Below, in pieces: positions 1 through 11,880 of a stretch of 64,000 nt of DNA. Both the position numbers and the translations under genes were made by a program. A model generated the notes under the pieces. The model was not told the DNA's origin. It saw only the letters and a list, made by a program, of their open reading frames with translations, and did not search any database. The stretch is from NCBI GenBank assembly GCA_022605405.1, contig JABYQQ010000001.1, forward strand, positions 496,001-560,000, read 5' to 3'. Numbering within the stretch: the stretch's first letter is position 1; each line of letters opens with the position of its first letter. Source of the DNA: Earliella scabrosa. Its lineage: Eukaryota > Basidiomycota > Agaricomycetes > Polyporales > Polyporaceae.

Positions 1-1271
1 GCACCTCTCGGAAGGTAGAGACATAGGACCCGCCACCTATTGGGTGGGAGTCGAATGTGACCATGCGAATCATGCTGCCCATACCGTAGACCTCGAGGCT
101 AGGTTGTCGGCTGTGTCGAGTTGGATATAGAGTCAGGAACACGGCACTACCGTTTTTGACCCACGAGAGATACGCTAATAGCCGAGTCTGGTGTTTGAAG
201 ACAGGAATGTGGGCTCGGATGCCATGCGGTGTGAGGGAGAAAGACATGAGCTCGTCTTTGTCACCCGGGCCGGGACTAGTGGGCTGTAAACGGCGAGATC
301 AGAGGCAAGCATGCGGCTGAAATATCCCTGCTTACTTCGGCTGTCGCTTCGGCATGCTCTACTTCACGAGAGACCATGTACTTGATAGAGTTTGAGTAGC
401 GGAAGTCAGCGGGCGATGTCGCGAAGAGACCGCTGAAGCCTGTATAAGGTTCGTCTGTCCCTATATCAATATTCCCCCACGCGAACAAAGTGGTGTCGGA
501 CGACGTCTTCATGATCTCCTCCTGTAGACGCTGGAACGCCTTCCTTCCCTCTCCGTATAGGGTAGGCATGTTGATGTCGAACAGTCCAAGAAGGCAGTAA
601 GCTTCGTCCTCCAACCGCGTCGTCCTTCGGTAAGCTGCCCACGACATGCGTTCCGCGATGCTCGTGCTCGCGGGACTGGCCTCGAGTCTGAGGACGGACA
701 CAGGAACGTTCGTGACTTCCTCCAGTTCGTGGGCGAGGTCCGCCTTGGAACCTAGGACATCCCAAGTCTGTGAGAGGAAGATAACCATCCTGGGCGCGAT
801 GAGCTCCTGCAGCGTCCACCCTCGGGTGTGCCACACGCTGCTCTCGAACGGAGAGGGTTCCGGGCGGCGGCGGCGGTTCCGCCGCATGGGCGACTGTTCC
901 TCCAAGGCGCCCTCTGTGGGAACGTCTCTGAGGTACGCGTAGCAGATGTGGGCGAGGGAGTAGTAGCGAAACATGGAGTTGATCGCCTCAGAGAGCTCGG
1001 CGCTGCTCGTCTTGTCGATGCAGCAGGTGTCTGCCCACGCCCACTCATACCCATGTTGCTCCGCGAGCGCGCAGAACTGCGTGATCTTGTCGCACAGGTA
1101 GGATCGCGGGGCGTCTCCTGACGCAGTGCACCGCTCGTGGATTCGTTGGATGTCTTGGAAGGACTGCTCCTCTTCATCCCAACAGTGGGAGAGGATCGCG
1201 TAACCACCTGGGACTGTCTCGGGTGAGACGAAGTACTTCAGCTTGAATGTGCTGGTGTGTATGAGCCACAT
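1..1271 (-). CDS. HET-domain (heterokaryon incompatibility-like) protein, 3' end cut by window edge
   Basis: Exons 1271-336 and 283-<1. The intron 284-335 (52 nt, GTAAGC..TTTACAG) joins in phase 0. Without it the frame stops at 276; with it the frame stays open to base 1 and regains the family block LTPHGIRAHIPVF. The start at 1271 gives MWLIHTSTFKLKYFV, the usual N-terminus of these proteins; an earlier in-frame Met at 1451 would add 60 atypical residues. HET motifs are clear: YAILSHCW near residue 24, WADTCCIDK, WHTRGWTLQELIAP, SWAAYRRTTRLEDEAYCLLGLFDINMPTLYGEG. In ascomycetes such domains trigger non-self cell death; in Agaricomycetes they are numerous and their roles mostly unknown. The gene is divergent from the co-chaperone gene at 2226. 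Nothing in the visible part looks broken. Confidence 0.88.
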
Positions 1272-2225
1272 GTCCGCAGCTGCCAAAGTCGATGAGTACG
1301 TATATCCACACTCACATTCGCGTAGAGGAGACACAGATACCTTAGATGATCGTTTTTCTGAGAGCCGGTTTACGATGGCACTAAGGAGGTACTTGAAAGC
1401 TGGGAACCGGAATGAGTATACGAGGTGACTGGTGGAAGGAATTGTCAGCACCCACTCTCAATGACGGTGTTACACAGGAAGATAGCCCTTCTGATGACCT
1501 GGGCTGTAGGATAGTTGAGAGCTTCAAGTTCAACAGGATCGCGCGATGCAGGGGACCTTGAGATGACTACCGTGATCCCCTCCAGGCTGGGATATTCATA
1601 AACTGCACGAGCACGATCTCGGAGAGTTCTGCTCTCACCTTCAGTCTCGCTCTACTTACTGCGCGTTGATCAACCTTGTTCGACATGAGAGTGTGGGTAG
1701 ACATGCCGATGTATCAATTCGAAGCGCTGCAGGCCGGCCATCTCTGGCCATCCTACTTCTCGGAGTGTGGACACAGGTGACATGTATGTACCTCATGATG
1801 GACGTGAGGCCGTCGGAAATACTGTCAAGTCATGCGGCCAGCCTAGTCCCTCGCCGTGGTCTCTGCGCGATATCAGACTCCGATTCACTGTAGACGTCGG
1901 CGATGACGAAGGTTATGAAGTAACACCCTCTTGGCGATTCAAACTTATAGGCCGTATACCGAGGCTGAAGGATCCATAACTCACTGCTGGTCCAAAGGAA
2001 AAGCCAAGGAAAATCAACACACCTATATGGTCAGTCGTCCCTCGTTCTCCGTATACTAGAGAGGTGGATGGTTGAAGATGTAGAAATGCAATTCGGTGGC
2101 GCCAAAGATTTGAAGCTAGACGCCCATAGATTGTCTTTCCGCGAGCGCCTCCGGACATTCCTTGCTCAGCCTCGCTCGCCACCCCCCACGACGACGCGTA
2201 CATCCCTCCGACCTCGCACGACGCC
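1272..2225. other. Divergent intergenic region, no gene seen
   Basis: This 954 bp stretch separates two genes that start outward, so it should hold both promoters. Small open frames occur on both strands but none has a family motif or plausible splice partners. A pyrimidine-rich stretch lies just before the ATG at 2226. No clear TATA box was found. Confidence 0.5.
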
Positions 2226-4198
2226 ATGACGAATAAGAAGAACAAGCAAGCAAAGAAGAAGCAACAGGCTGCGAAGGCCGCTGCCAACGGCGACGTGAAC
2301 GCGTCTACCGACCTGTATGTGTCTCGATCTCTGATATCGCCTAGGGCGAGTGGCTTCCCCACATGTTCACATTGGCGTACGTCCTAGGCACGAAAAAGAG
2401 ACTGAAGTTGAGCAGGAACCCGTTGAGACACCCAATGGTGCGGAAGAGACTCCAGTGGAGGAGCCGGTAGAGGAGGTCGACCCGGACAAGATCAAAGAGA
2501 AGGGCAATGCTGCCTTCAAAGCGGGGCGTTTCCAAGAGGCAATAGATAACTATAGCAGGGCAATTGGTACGTCCAAATAGTGCTGCTGAAACATGTTACA
2601 TCGCTAGGAAAAGAAGAAGTGCAAGTTGCTCATCCCATCCGTTACGTAGACCTGCGTCCGACAGAACCGACATTCTGGACGAATCGGGCAGCAGCATACA
2701 TGGCTCTGAAGCGTTTCAAGCCTGCGCTCGCGGACTGTCAACAGGCAGCGACCCTGCAGGCTGACGCACCACAACCGAAGACCCTCGTCCGTCTCGCTCG
2801 CTGCCAGCTCTCAACAGGGTCCACGGCACCCGCTCTCTCGACCCTCCGCACCGTGCTCGCACTCGACGCGAAGAATGCAGCTGCTCTGCAACTGCAGAAG
2901 AGGGTGCTCGAGCTTGAAGCACATCTGCGCAATCTGGAAGGCGCACGCGATCGGAAAGAGTGGGGGATGGCGCGACTCGCACTGGACAAGTGCATGCAGG
3001 TAATCGAGGGCGAGGGGGGCGACATCCCCATCCAGTGGCGACTATGGAGGGTGGAGCTGGAGATTGCGAAGAAGAACTGGGAGGCGGCGAGTCTGGCAGC
3101 AAAGTGAGTGGTTCCCTCCCCTTCCCTTAACCATGCCTCAACAGCATCTTCCCTTGCGTGCAGCGACGCTCTGCGCTCAGACCCCAACTCACCCGACGTG
3201 ATGACTGTCCGCGGGCTGCTGCTGTTCTTGACCTCCAAGACTGCGCAGGCGACGCAACACGTGCAGTCCGCATTGCGGTTAGATCCCGGACATGAGCCCG
3301 CGATGAAGCTGCGGAAACGGATAAAAGACGTTGAGCGGCTCAAGGAGGAGGGCAACGTCGCGTTCAAAACGGGCAAGCTCAGCGAGGCCGCGGACAAGTA
3401 CGGTGAGGCGCTCGACCGCATCGGCTCAGACGAGGCAGAGGGCGGGGGCGGCCAGATCCGCGCCATGCTACTCTCGAACCGCGCGACAACGCTCGTGAAG
3501 CTCGAGCGGTACGAGGAGGCACTCGCGGACACGGAGGCGTCCCTGCAGCTGAACCCCACGTCGTTCAAGGCGCTCCGCACCCGTGCGCGCATTAACCTGC
3601 ACCTCGAGAAGTTCGACGCCGCGATCGCGGACTTCAAGTCGGCCATCGAGCAGGCCGGCTTCGAGAACTGCGACGCGGACGCGCGCGCGATGAAGAGCGA
3701 GCTGAGGAAGGCCGAGGTCGCACTGAAGCGTAGCAAGACGAAGGACTACTACAAGATCCTCGGCGTCGAGCGCGACTGCACGGAGGTCGAGATCCGGAAA
3801 GCATACCGAAGAGAGAGTCTGAAGCACCATCCAGACAAGGTGCGCGGTGCGATCGCGATGTATGTCGGAGTCGCAGCTGATGTTTGACGTTTGTCGTGTA
3901 GGGTGGAGACGAAGAGAAGTTCAAGCTCGTCGTCGAGGCGCACGGCGTTCTGTCAGACCCACAGAAGCGCCAGCGGTACGATATGGGCGAGGACGACGAC
4001 GACGGCTTCGGCAGCGGCATGGGCCCCGGCGGCGTCGACCTTTCGGAGCTCTTCGCGCAATTCCACGGCGCTGGATTCGGTGCAAGAGGGCCAGCCGGGT
4101 TCTCGTCGTTCGGCGGGGGAGGCGGGTTCGGAGCTGGCGGTTACGGGGGAGGTGGTGGCTTTGGAGGGTACTCGAGGGGAGGAGGCTTCCCATTCTGA
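2226..4198 (+). CDS. TPR and J-domain co-chaperone (DNAJC7/Tpr2 type)
   Basis: Five exons: 2226-2314, 2388-2566, 2650-3103, 3164-3839, 3902-4198; 564 aa. All four introns are GT-AG and 60-83 nt long. The N-terminus is lysine-rich (MTNKKNKQAKKKQQ) followed by an acidic stretch. Tetratricopeptide repeats fill about residues 55-425, with classic helices such as KEKGNAAFKAGRFQEAI, NRAAAYMALKRFKPAL and SNRATTLVKLERYEEAL. A J domain follows at about 435-495, with the Hsp70-activating HPD at the exon 4/5 junction (HHPDK then GGDEEKF). A glycine/phenylalanine-rich tail completes the protein. Family members bind Hsp70 and Hsp90 clients through the TPRs and stimulate Hsp70 ATPase through the J domain in the cytosol and nucleus. 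Length and domain order match the family. Confidence 0.94.
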
Positions 4199-4681
4199 GG
4201 TGAGCATTCTGTGGTCTGTTTGGTGCACAGGGTTCCCGGCTGACCATACAGTCAGCGCCCTCGTTGCCAGAGTCTGTCACGTCCCCGAGCGTCGCGCTTT
4301 CTGAGTCTTGCCAGTGTTTTCCATTCTCATCGTCATCGTTCGTCACTGTTTGCGTCCCTGCTTCAATCCCCTCGATTCTACTGTAGAGCGTGTACTCTGC
4401 ACTCACGACACCTAGTGTTCGCCCACAATCCGCACTGTATACTTAGCACGCCACCGTTGATCTCATCCATTCTCACTGAAGGGACGTCTGGAACGCCCTT
4501 GGGACGGCGTGTCGCGGTGCAATGATAGGTGAGAAGAGGGCCGTCTATCGGTGATAAGCTACGCTACCAACATTATATGAAGCACTACAATACTTTCGCC
4601 GATGAAACCTCTACCTCACTACCTCTATCGTCAGTCGTCAGACCCCAACCTCGACGGTGTGCTTGCACAGCGCACGCACAA
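4199..4681. other. Convergent 3' intergenic region
   Basis: The co-chaperone gene and the Oxa1-type gene end toward each other here. I see no coding signal, only the expected 3' untranslated sequence of both. Confidence 0.5.
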
Positions 4682-5994
4682 TCACCGCCTCTGACTCTGA
4701 ACGCGGGCCTCGTCCATCTTGTCGTGTAGCCACTTGCGCGCGTAGAAGTACGAGTCGCGCATGGACGGCGGCGTGGTGCGCAGGTGCGCGGGGATAATCG
4801 GGATACCGAGTGCGCGGCGGATTGCGGGTTGGCGGAGAATGAGACTCTGCACCGTCATCGCGGTGATGCTCGTGATGAGGTACACGACGACTCCGGACGA
4901 CAGGTTGGCCATCAGGAAGACGGAGCCTGTCGTGAGGAGGCGGAGGCCGTTCATGATGTGGCCCATCTGCGGGGTCGTCCCGACAAGGTCGCGCATGGAC
5001 ACCTAGACGGAGAGGAGGAACTTGAGCACGGGCGCAGGAATAGAGGACGAGCGGTGACATACCGAGATTTGCACGTTCATAAGAACCGTGGCGATGATTG
5101 GCAATGTCCACGTCGGGTCCGCGATGGTCAAGTCGGGCACCCACGACACCCCACTGAACTTGAGCTGCTCGACGGGGAGGTCGCACAGCTTCTTCACGCC
5201 GAAGAACATGCCGAGCGTGACGGGCAGCTGGATGAAGGGCGCGAGGGCCATTCCGCCGAGGCTCACGCCTGCCTTCTCGTAGATCATCTTCTGCTTGAGC
5301 GCGGCGCGCTGCATCGCGAGCATGTCCTTCTTCGCCTGCGCGGCCTGCATCTCGTCCCGGATTGCAGCTATGTCGCCCTGGTACGGCGCGAGCGCGGCCG
5401 TGCTCTGCATCTGCTTGACGGTGAAAGGGAAGAGGACGACGCGCGAGAGGACGGTCGTGGCGACGATTGTCCAGAACCAGGGCATGCCCGTAGACACGTT
5501 GATGAGCTCCATCGTCCAACGACAGATTCCCGCGGGGGTCCAGCCTGCAAGGCCGAGCGCGGCGAGGTCGCCGTAGTTCAGCGACACCGGTAGTGACGAG
5601 AGAGCCTCCGCGGGGAGTGCTTCTGTTGGGATGGGGGCGGCGGGAGGAAGCACGGATTCTGGTGCTGGAGCAGAAGAAGCAGCGTCCAAACTAGTCGAGG
5701 GCTCTGCAGCGACAGGCTCTGGTGTTGACGTTGCTTCTACTACTTGCTTCTCAGTTTCTGGTGCGACCGGCTCTGCCTTTGCTGGTGTTGGTGTTTTGGG
5801 TTTTGACCAGCTCCAGAAGGACCGCGGGCCAAGCTGAACGCTACGTAGCTCATGGCGGGCGAGTAGAAGCCTGGAGCTCTGCTGGGTATTGGCGCGGTGT
5901 AGTACACATGCTGAAGACAACGTACCTGTAGAGTGGTCGTGGAAAGTGACCTCGTTGACGAGGTGTTCAACGCTGGCCGTGCTGCCCTGTACAT
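4682..5994 (-). CDS. Mitochondrial inner-membrane insertase, Oxa1/YidC family
   Basis: Exons 5994-5926, 5878-5063 and 5002-4682; about 401 aa. The start at 5994 gives MYRAARPALNTSSTRSLSTTTLQ, an arginine/serine-rich mitochondrial presequence. The first intron is 47 nt, or 44 if the upstream of two adjacent CAGs is used; the second is 60 nt and in phase 0. A proline/alanine-rich linker precedes hydrophobic segments typical of the family: MPWFWTIVATTVLSRVVLFP, a charged hairpin KQMQSTAALAPYQGDIAAIRD, then APFIQLPVTLGMFFGV and GSVFLMANLSSGVVVYLITS. Oxa1 inserts mitochondrially and nuclear encoded proteins, such as Cox2, into the inner membrane. A Cox18-type paralogue is possible; the length and C-terminal tail favour Oxa1 only mildly. 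Confidence 0.88.
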
Positions 5995-6362
5995 GTTAAT
6001 CCCAGGACTTGGATGAGAACTTGTATGGGATGTGATGGCTACCATACGCACCGCAAGCCCAAGCGACCCATGTAGCCCACACACAACACCATCGTTGCGC
6101 ACCCTCCCGACCTTACGAAGAACAAGGAACTAGACGAGGAGAATGAAGCTGAACGCGGGAAGAGAACCGGCTTGTCCAAGGACCTTTCGCTGGTCGGATG
6201 GACAACTGGCGGGCGTCTCTTGACTTTCCTGCCACGTGCGCGAGTACTGAGTTATGGGCGCTCTGGGCTGAACTCTTCCGAGCTCCACCACCTGGTCCCC
6301 ACGCCGTAGCATGTAACTGTGCTCGCGGTGTACGCTACATTGTCAACCACGAATTCTGAAGG
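5995..6362. other. Divergent intergenic region
   Basis: 368 bp between two outward-facing genes, presumably a shared promoter region. No TATA-like element or other motif stands out. Confidence 0.4.
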
Positions 6363-6992
6363 ATGAGCTCCGGCTCCAGTGGTGAATCCTCACCGCGTCG
6401 CCACTACTATCGGTATGCACGATGACGTACGCACACTGGCCGAAAGGCTCACGATTGATGGTAGAGGACACCGTTCGGTATCTTTCTATCCTGATGATCT
6501 GAACGAACTTGGTATGTGGTTGTTGGACACATCATTGTGCCAATATCTACTCATTGACTACTTTGACTAGTCGAGCTTCGGGCTCGGTCAAGAACGTTTG
6601 ACGGTGCATACGGTCGCACCGCCATCAGCAACTTGGGATACGCACTCACCATCCTCCGACTCTTCGATCGTCGGTTCTTCAGAAGTGAGTCGATCAATAT
6701 TGTAATATCGGTGAGGCTGTCGCTGAATATACTCCCAGTCGGCGTCCTCTACACGGTCCTCGCCGGCCTGCTCTTTGTGATAACATTCTTTCGCCAACGA
6801 CATTCTAAGCACGACTTCGCGGACAAGAACAGGGACCCCAATGCTTACGAGGAAGGTATCCCCACCGTTGGACAGACGGGGAAGCGCAACTATGGACGAC
6901 CCTTTGTAACTGCTGGATGGATCGTTGCGCTGTTGTCTCTCATCATATTCGCGGTAGAGATCAGTCTGTTGGTTCTGATCTTCCAAATCTAA
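6363..6992 (+). CDS. Small DUF202-type membrane protein
   Basis: Four small exons, 6363-6412, 6465-6511, 6571-6684 and 6739-6992, give 154 aa; introns are 52, 59 and 54 nt. Each junction restores a codon: CG|A, G|TC, A|TC. The N-terminus is serine-rich (MSSGSSGESSPRRHYYR). The DUF202-like core reads ELRARSRTFDGAYGRTAISN, then LGYALTILRLFDRRFFRIG, then GVLYTVLAGLLFVITFFRQR. A last hydrophobic segment, AGWIVALLSLIIFAVEISLL, ends close to the C-terminus. The pattern RTxxAxxRTxxSNLxxALxxxRL is the family hallmark. Related small proteins occur in vacuolar transporter chaperone subunits and as stand-alone proteins of uncertain role. Because most exons are under 120 nt, an ORF scan sees only the last part. 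Confidence 0.82.
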
Positions 6993-8035
6993 GCCGGTTC
7001 GTGTCATGCACACCTCTGGAACTTGACTGTGAGTGATTCGGATTAGGCTGTCGGTCTACACGCGCCAGCTCAAGTCCAGGCTGGGTCAATACTCCCCGTG
7101 CAGCCGGTCCCAGTCCGCGCTCACACGGTGATGAAGAAGCGCGCGGTGTGTTGCGATTGGTTCCCTGGAGGGGCTCATCTCTCCAGCTACGAGTGCTATG
7201 TCGTCAACCACGCACCCATCGCAAACGCCTTCGGCGAGAAACTCTCAATTCCATCTGGGATGTGCTGTAATACCTGCTTAGTGCGACTTCACCTTCGGTC
7301 CATACGTGAGTTGCATCATTTCGTCCTGAACGCGCTTATTAACCTCTGCACCAGAATGGTAGGCCAAGGGGTCTTCGTGCTCGTCAGGCTTGGCAGACGC
7401 CAGTCACCGTACTCTTTGCTTATCCCCGCCAATATTCGCTGTCTGTCTCTATTTGAAAATGCCGGTCCAGAAGTGCTGCAGAGTCATCTTCATCTATCCT
7501 CGGTGCCGTCTCCACGCGGCGTGACTCCCCCAACTCCCGCGAATGCGCGGAAGCTGTGTTGCTTGCCGTTCGGCGCGCGCACACACAGACACTAAGTATC
7601 ACAACATCTGTCAAACCTCGAGGTATGTGTACCTGCCTGCAGCCGCCTTCCTGTATTCCGAGTCCTGTCTGGTTAACGAAACTCCCCTGGCGTCTGGTTC
7701 AAGAGTGTCTACATGAGGCAGTCTGAAACAGTGCGCCAGAGTTCAGCGGCACCACATGGCCTTTGTTGTCATTGCAGTGATGTCGCTCGCTATGGGATCC
7801 TACGGTCACATGTGGTGTCAAACATACCCTTGGCTCGCGCCATTACTCGTACAGATACAAATTCCGGGTCGTTCTCGATCACAAACTGGGTGACATTGTC
7901 GTTGCATGGCCAGACGGCCGCCCGCACCGCCTGAAGTGAACGCCCTGCGATAATGGTACAAAACGCGAAGATACGCTCTACTCCTCGGTACACAAGCTCC
8001 CCAGACATTTACGGCCTATCACAGACGGGCCCACC
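6993..8035. other. Intergenic region, no supported gene
   Basis: Open frames up to 165 codons exist (7098-7595, plus strand), but their composition is unstructured, they have no recognisable domain and no obvious introns. The region just upstream of 8036 should hold the promoter of the GH16 gene. Nothing else seen. Confidence 0.4.
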
Positions 8036-9668
8036 ATGCTCCCCTCCAAATCGCTCGCATATGTCTTCTATCTCACCTTATCCCCTGCATTCGCCGCGTA
8101 TAACCTCGTCGAGGTGTATGCCGGTGACAACTTCTTCAACGGCTGGGACTATGCGGACAAACCCGACACCAATACCAATGGTCTGCTCCATCACCTCCAA
8201 AAACGCCGCCCCAGATTGTTAACTGGGTTGTATATTGGCTGGCAGGGGCTGTCAACTGGGTCACCGCCGTTCAGGGGATAAGACAGAACCTCACGTTCGT
8301 CAACGCCAACGGCAATCCCATCATCAAGGTCGACAACACGACGTACTTGCCACCCAGCCCAGGCTCCCTTGACGGGCAGTTGAGGCGCTCTTCCGTGCGT
8401 CTTTGTCCATACATGCCATCGTCCGTTCTTCGTGCTCACCACTACTCCCTGTGCCTCCGAAACCCTACACTCTGCGCTCTCCTAACACAGGTTTCGCTGA
8501 GCACGCGCACGTTCTACCCGATCGGGAGCGTGATCGTCTTCGACGCGGTCCATATCCCCGCAGGGTGCTCCGTCCGGCCGGCGTTCTGGACGCGCGGCTT
8601 CGACTGGCCCCACGACGGCCAGATCGACATCGTCGAGGGCGCGAACCGCATGAATACGAACAGGATGACGCTCCACGCCAACCCCGGATGCATGCACGAA
8701 GAGCGCGCGGAGCAGCGCGGCCAGACGGTCGGGGCGGACTGCGCGGCGGGCAGAAACTCGTCGGAGGGGTGCACGGTGCAGGATACGCTCGACGGCAGCT
8801 TTGGAGAGAGATTCAACAGCGCGGGAGGGGGCGTCTGGGCGGCGCAGTTGGACGAGACCGGTGTCAAGTGAGTTCCTCCTTTGTGTCTTGTCGCTGGACA
8901 CGGGACTGAGAGACACGACTGATCCTGCCTCGCTTTGCCTGCTCGCCCAGTATCTGGTTCTGGACCGTACGTAGAGTCAATTGACTCATCACCTGTGACG
9001 AGCTGATAGCGCTATGTGCGTCTGTCTACATAGCGAGAAGACGTCCCCGAGGATGTGTCGAACGCCACGGACACCCTGAGGCCTTCGCAAGGATGGGGAT
9101 CCCCGGCCGCGGCGTGGCCAGCGACGTCCTGCGATATTAACACGTACTTCAAGGCGCAGCAGCTCGTCCTTGACATCAATCTCTGCGGTGATCGGTACGT
9201 CCGTGGCTCTCCCTGGCCCAGTCCCTTCCTTCTATAGCTTATCGTGTCTGGTAACTTACCCGTTTATTCCTTCAAAGTGCGGGAGAGCCCAGCGTCTACA
9301 ACTCCTCTGGCTGCACTACCCCCAGTCCGAACGTCAACGCAAACACCTGCGTACGTATTCGTTCCAGCCTTACTGCCGCGTGAGACTACGGACTGACAGC
9401 TGCGCGGGCCACGCAGTACCTCGAAAACGTGGACGGGGATGGAAGCAACTACGCCGAAGCGTACTTCGAGATCAACTACATCAAGGTCTTCACTACCAAC
9501 AACACCATCCTCGTGCCGAGCGTCTCAGGTAGCAGCATCGTTCTCAGCACTGCGACGTCCCTGGCGCAGCCTGGCGGGGCTGCTTCTGGGCGCGTCAACG
9601 GCGCGACGCTCGCTCTGACTGCGCTCGCGGCACTCATAGGGGCCGGGGTCGGATTGACACTGGTCTAG
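8036..9668 (+). CDS. GPI-anchored GH16-family beta-glucanase, catalytic nucleophile position changed
   Basis: Seven exons: 8036-8180, 8246-8394, 8491-8867, 8951-8966, 9034-9194, 9278-9350, 9417-9668; 390 aa. A signal peptide (MLPSKSLAYVFYLTLSPAFA) leads into a GH16 fold: NFFNGWDYAD, GSVIVFDAVHIPAGCSVRPA, FWTRGFDWP, and a C-terminal YAEAYFEINYIKVF strand. The last 23 residues are hydrophobic after a small-residue linker, as for a GPI signal. Fungal GH16 enzymes of this type cut or remodel beta-1,3(4)/1,6-glucan in the wall. The active-site motif is normally GEIDIxE; here it reads GQIDIVE, so the nucleophile glutamate is Gln142 (codon CAG at 8620-8622), while Asp144 and acid/base Glu147 remain. 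Hydrolysis is therefore doubtful. The intact paralogue at 16223 shares every intron position. Confidence 0.9.
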
Positions 9669-9778
9669 CCTAGGTTCGAGTTTGGTATGTGGTTACGCTG
9701 GAGCAGAGGCGCTTCCTATCTTGTGGTCACCATCGTCATCTAGAGTAGCAGTAATCGCTCCCTGCGTAGAGAAACGTC

Positions 9779-11880
9779 TCAATGACAGGGGTTCGAGGAC
9801 AGCACAATCAAACTCACGGATGCCCCACGACCTGCGTCCGTACGAGTCTGGTGGAAGACGCTCATGGCGAGTATCGTCGATACACCGATCCCGGTGTCGC
9901 GTTCTCTGAGCGCGTCTCTGGAGTTAAGGCTGGGGCTACGATGAGAAGATGAAGTCATCGCTGGCACGATCCACTCACAACGCGAGGACAGATGACACAT
10001 AAACTACGGAGAAAACGTTTGTGAGTAGCTGTGGTTTATAGCCGTGCGAGACGGAAGGGGAGAGAACTCACTTTTGGTCGTCGGGACGGAGACAGCGATG
10101 TAAGCATACGTGTGTGGGAGGAGAAAAAGCTTAGCATGACGACATCAGCAAATACGTCGTCCTGAATTCAAGGAGGGCCAATCACCAGTACAAGAGAGGT
10201 GACGCTTCCTACGCTGCTGTGAGTCTCAGAGAGGGTCGTACCAGTTTAATCACAGTGAACAGTGAGATACCTGAAGAGTAGGGCTACACCAAAACAGGAT
10301 CAGGCAGTAGCACGGTGTGGAGTGATGGACGCACGTACTGGCACACAACGTATAGCGAATCAGCGTATTGACAATCTTGCCCATCCTGAAAGAGATGCCA
10401 GTGGAAGAGCTTGAACCGCAGCAGCAAACCCAGTGGAAATCACCAACCGTCGGAAGGATGCGCGACCTCGAAGCAGAAGTATGATCAGTGTCCCTGTAAG
10501 AACAAGGTCCCCTGCGAGGAACAAGCCAGCGACTGTAGAGTAGAGGGCCTGTTCCGGCAAATTACTTGAGCCCGAAGCATGTTAGGTCCCACATTGTACT
10601 CACTATGAAGCCGTCCCATACAGGGATAAACTTCGCATGCATGCTATTGACACAAGGGGCCGTCATTTCAGTTCACCATGTGAGTGTCAGTATCTCAGAG
10701 CTGTGGTTACCCGTTGACCATAATGACTAGTATAGAACTTACGAGTTAGACCAGCCAACAATATGAAAGTCACTCACCGATGTCCACCGCTAGTCGAAAA
10801 TATGTACAAGGGGCGAGATAGAATGTCACCTTCGTCACATTATCTCAAATGATAAAGCGACTCACCCAAATCCGCCGCCATCATGAATGCCTGAGCTCGA
10901 TAAGTTGAGTCTCAGGGGCACCAGACATGGCGAACCTCCTCACCACTATGACCACCGCAATGATGCAGCTCTTGTCGACTACGGAGATTCTCGCTGTGAG
11001 TGAGATAATGCATTTTTGAGAGACAATGATAACGGACATAGGTAGACGCGCCGAAGCCAGAACCTGAAGGCCGATGTCAGCGACAGCGCCTAATCCTGAC
11101 AGAAGGACAAGGACCGCACCCTTGAACAAGAAGAAGAGAAGCTTCCTGAGATGCGATTCACTGTCAGCATCTGTATCTGGGCATACTAGTAGTGGCTGAC
11201 AAAACACGCACCATTGCCAATGGAAAGGCCTACAACGAACCGCACCGTACACACTTCAGGGGCGTCACAATACATTGGTAGTGGTTCTTACTTTCATGGA
11301 CCTAGTCGTATTGCGCGTCAGTGCGATCACCAACTTTCATGATGCGCACACCAACAGACCATGTGGCCAAGCTACCATCGAGCACTGAAGGATCGCGGTG
11401 TGACGACACGAGCCGGAAGTAGCTAACGTCGTCATTGTGAGTATATGTCACTGAGAGCAGAGCTATCCATAGCTCGCGTACCTGATATGCATCGTGACGA
11501 TGGATGAGAATGTATCTAGGATGCTAAACCCATGCGCGGCGTTTCGATGAATGGCATAGGTCAGCCTCCGACAGAGGCAGAAACCTACAAGATGATCACA
11601 ACCTGGCGGATAATCAGCAGGTGAAGTACGGGGCGACGGCCACCGTGACACTGACATAAATCTTCAACTGGATGGAATCCTTCCTAGCGGCGCTGGTGCC
11701 GAAGTATAGGCACATTTGATGCACGGTGACTCCGTATATCCTTGTTCGGAATATCAGGACAGGCGCACGATGGAGGAATGAAGAGTGCACAGACGCCAAA
11801 CCCACTGCAGTACCGATGAGCAGCGCACCTGAAGAGCCGTCGCCATTGACCGAAGAAGTTGAAGCCTGTGGTGAGTCCAT
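9779..11880 (-). CDS. DUF6534-type multi-pass membrane protein, copy A
   Basis: Exons are small and only partly resolved. Exon 1 (11880-11795) gives MDSPQASTSSVNGDGSSG then ALLIGTAVGLA. Exon 2 (11740-11656) gives IYGVTVHQMCLYF and KDSIQLKIY. Later blocks read ILDTFSSIVTMHI near 11490, YFRLVSSHRDPSVLDGSLAT near 11400, and AGLFLAGDLVLTGTLIILLL near 10500. The last exon starts at 9929 and encodes LNSRDALRERDTGIG, ending at 9779. These match, in order, the agaricomycete seven-helix family whose C-terminal part I associate with DUF6534; function unknown. The sequence aligns block by block with copy B at 12629-14614. The exon 2 to LDT-block junction does not keep phase with any canonical donor I can find, so either an unusual splice site or decay is present. 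Confidence 0.6.

Noticed and set aside
466..1207. Several long plus- and minus-strand frames inside the HET gene
   Set aside because: They are other-frame shadows of the HET coding exon; only the 1271-336 frame has HET motifs.
7098..7595. 165-codon plus-strand frame
   Set aside because: No domain, no leader, no introns and unstructured composition; judged chance.
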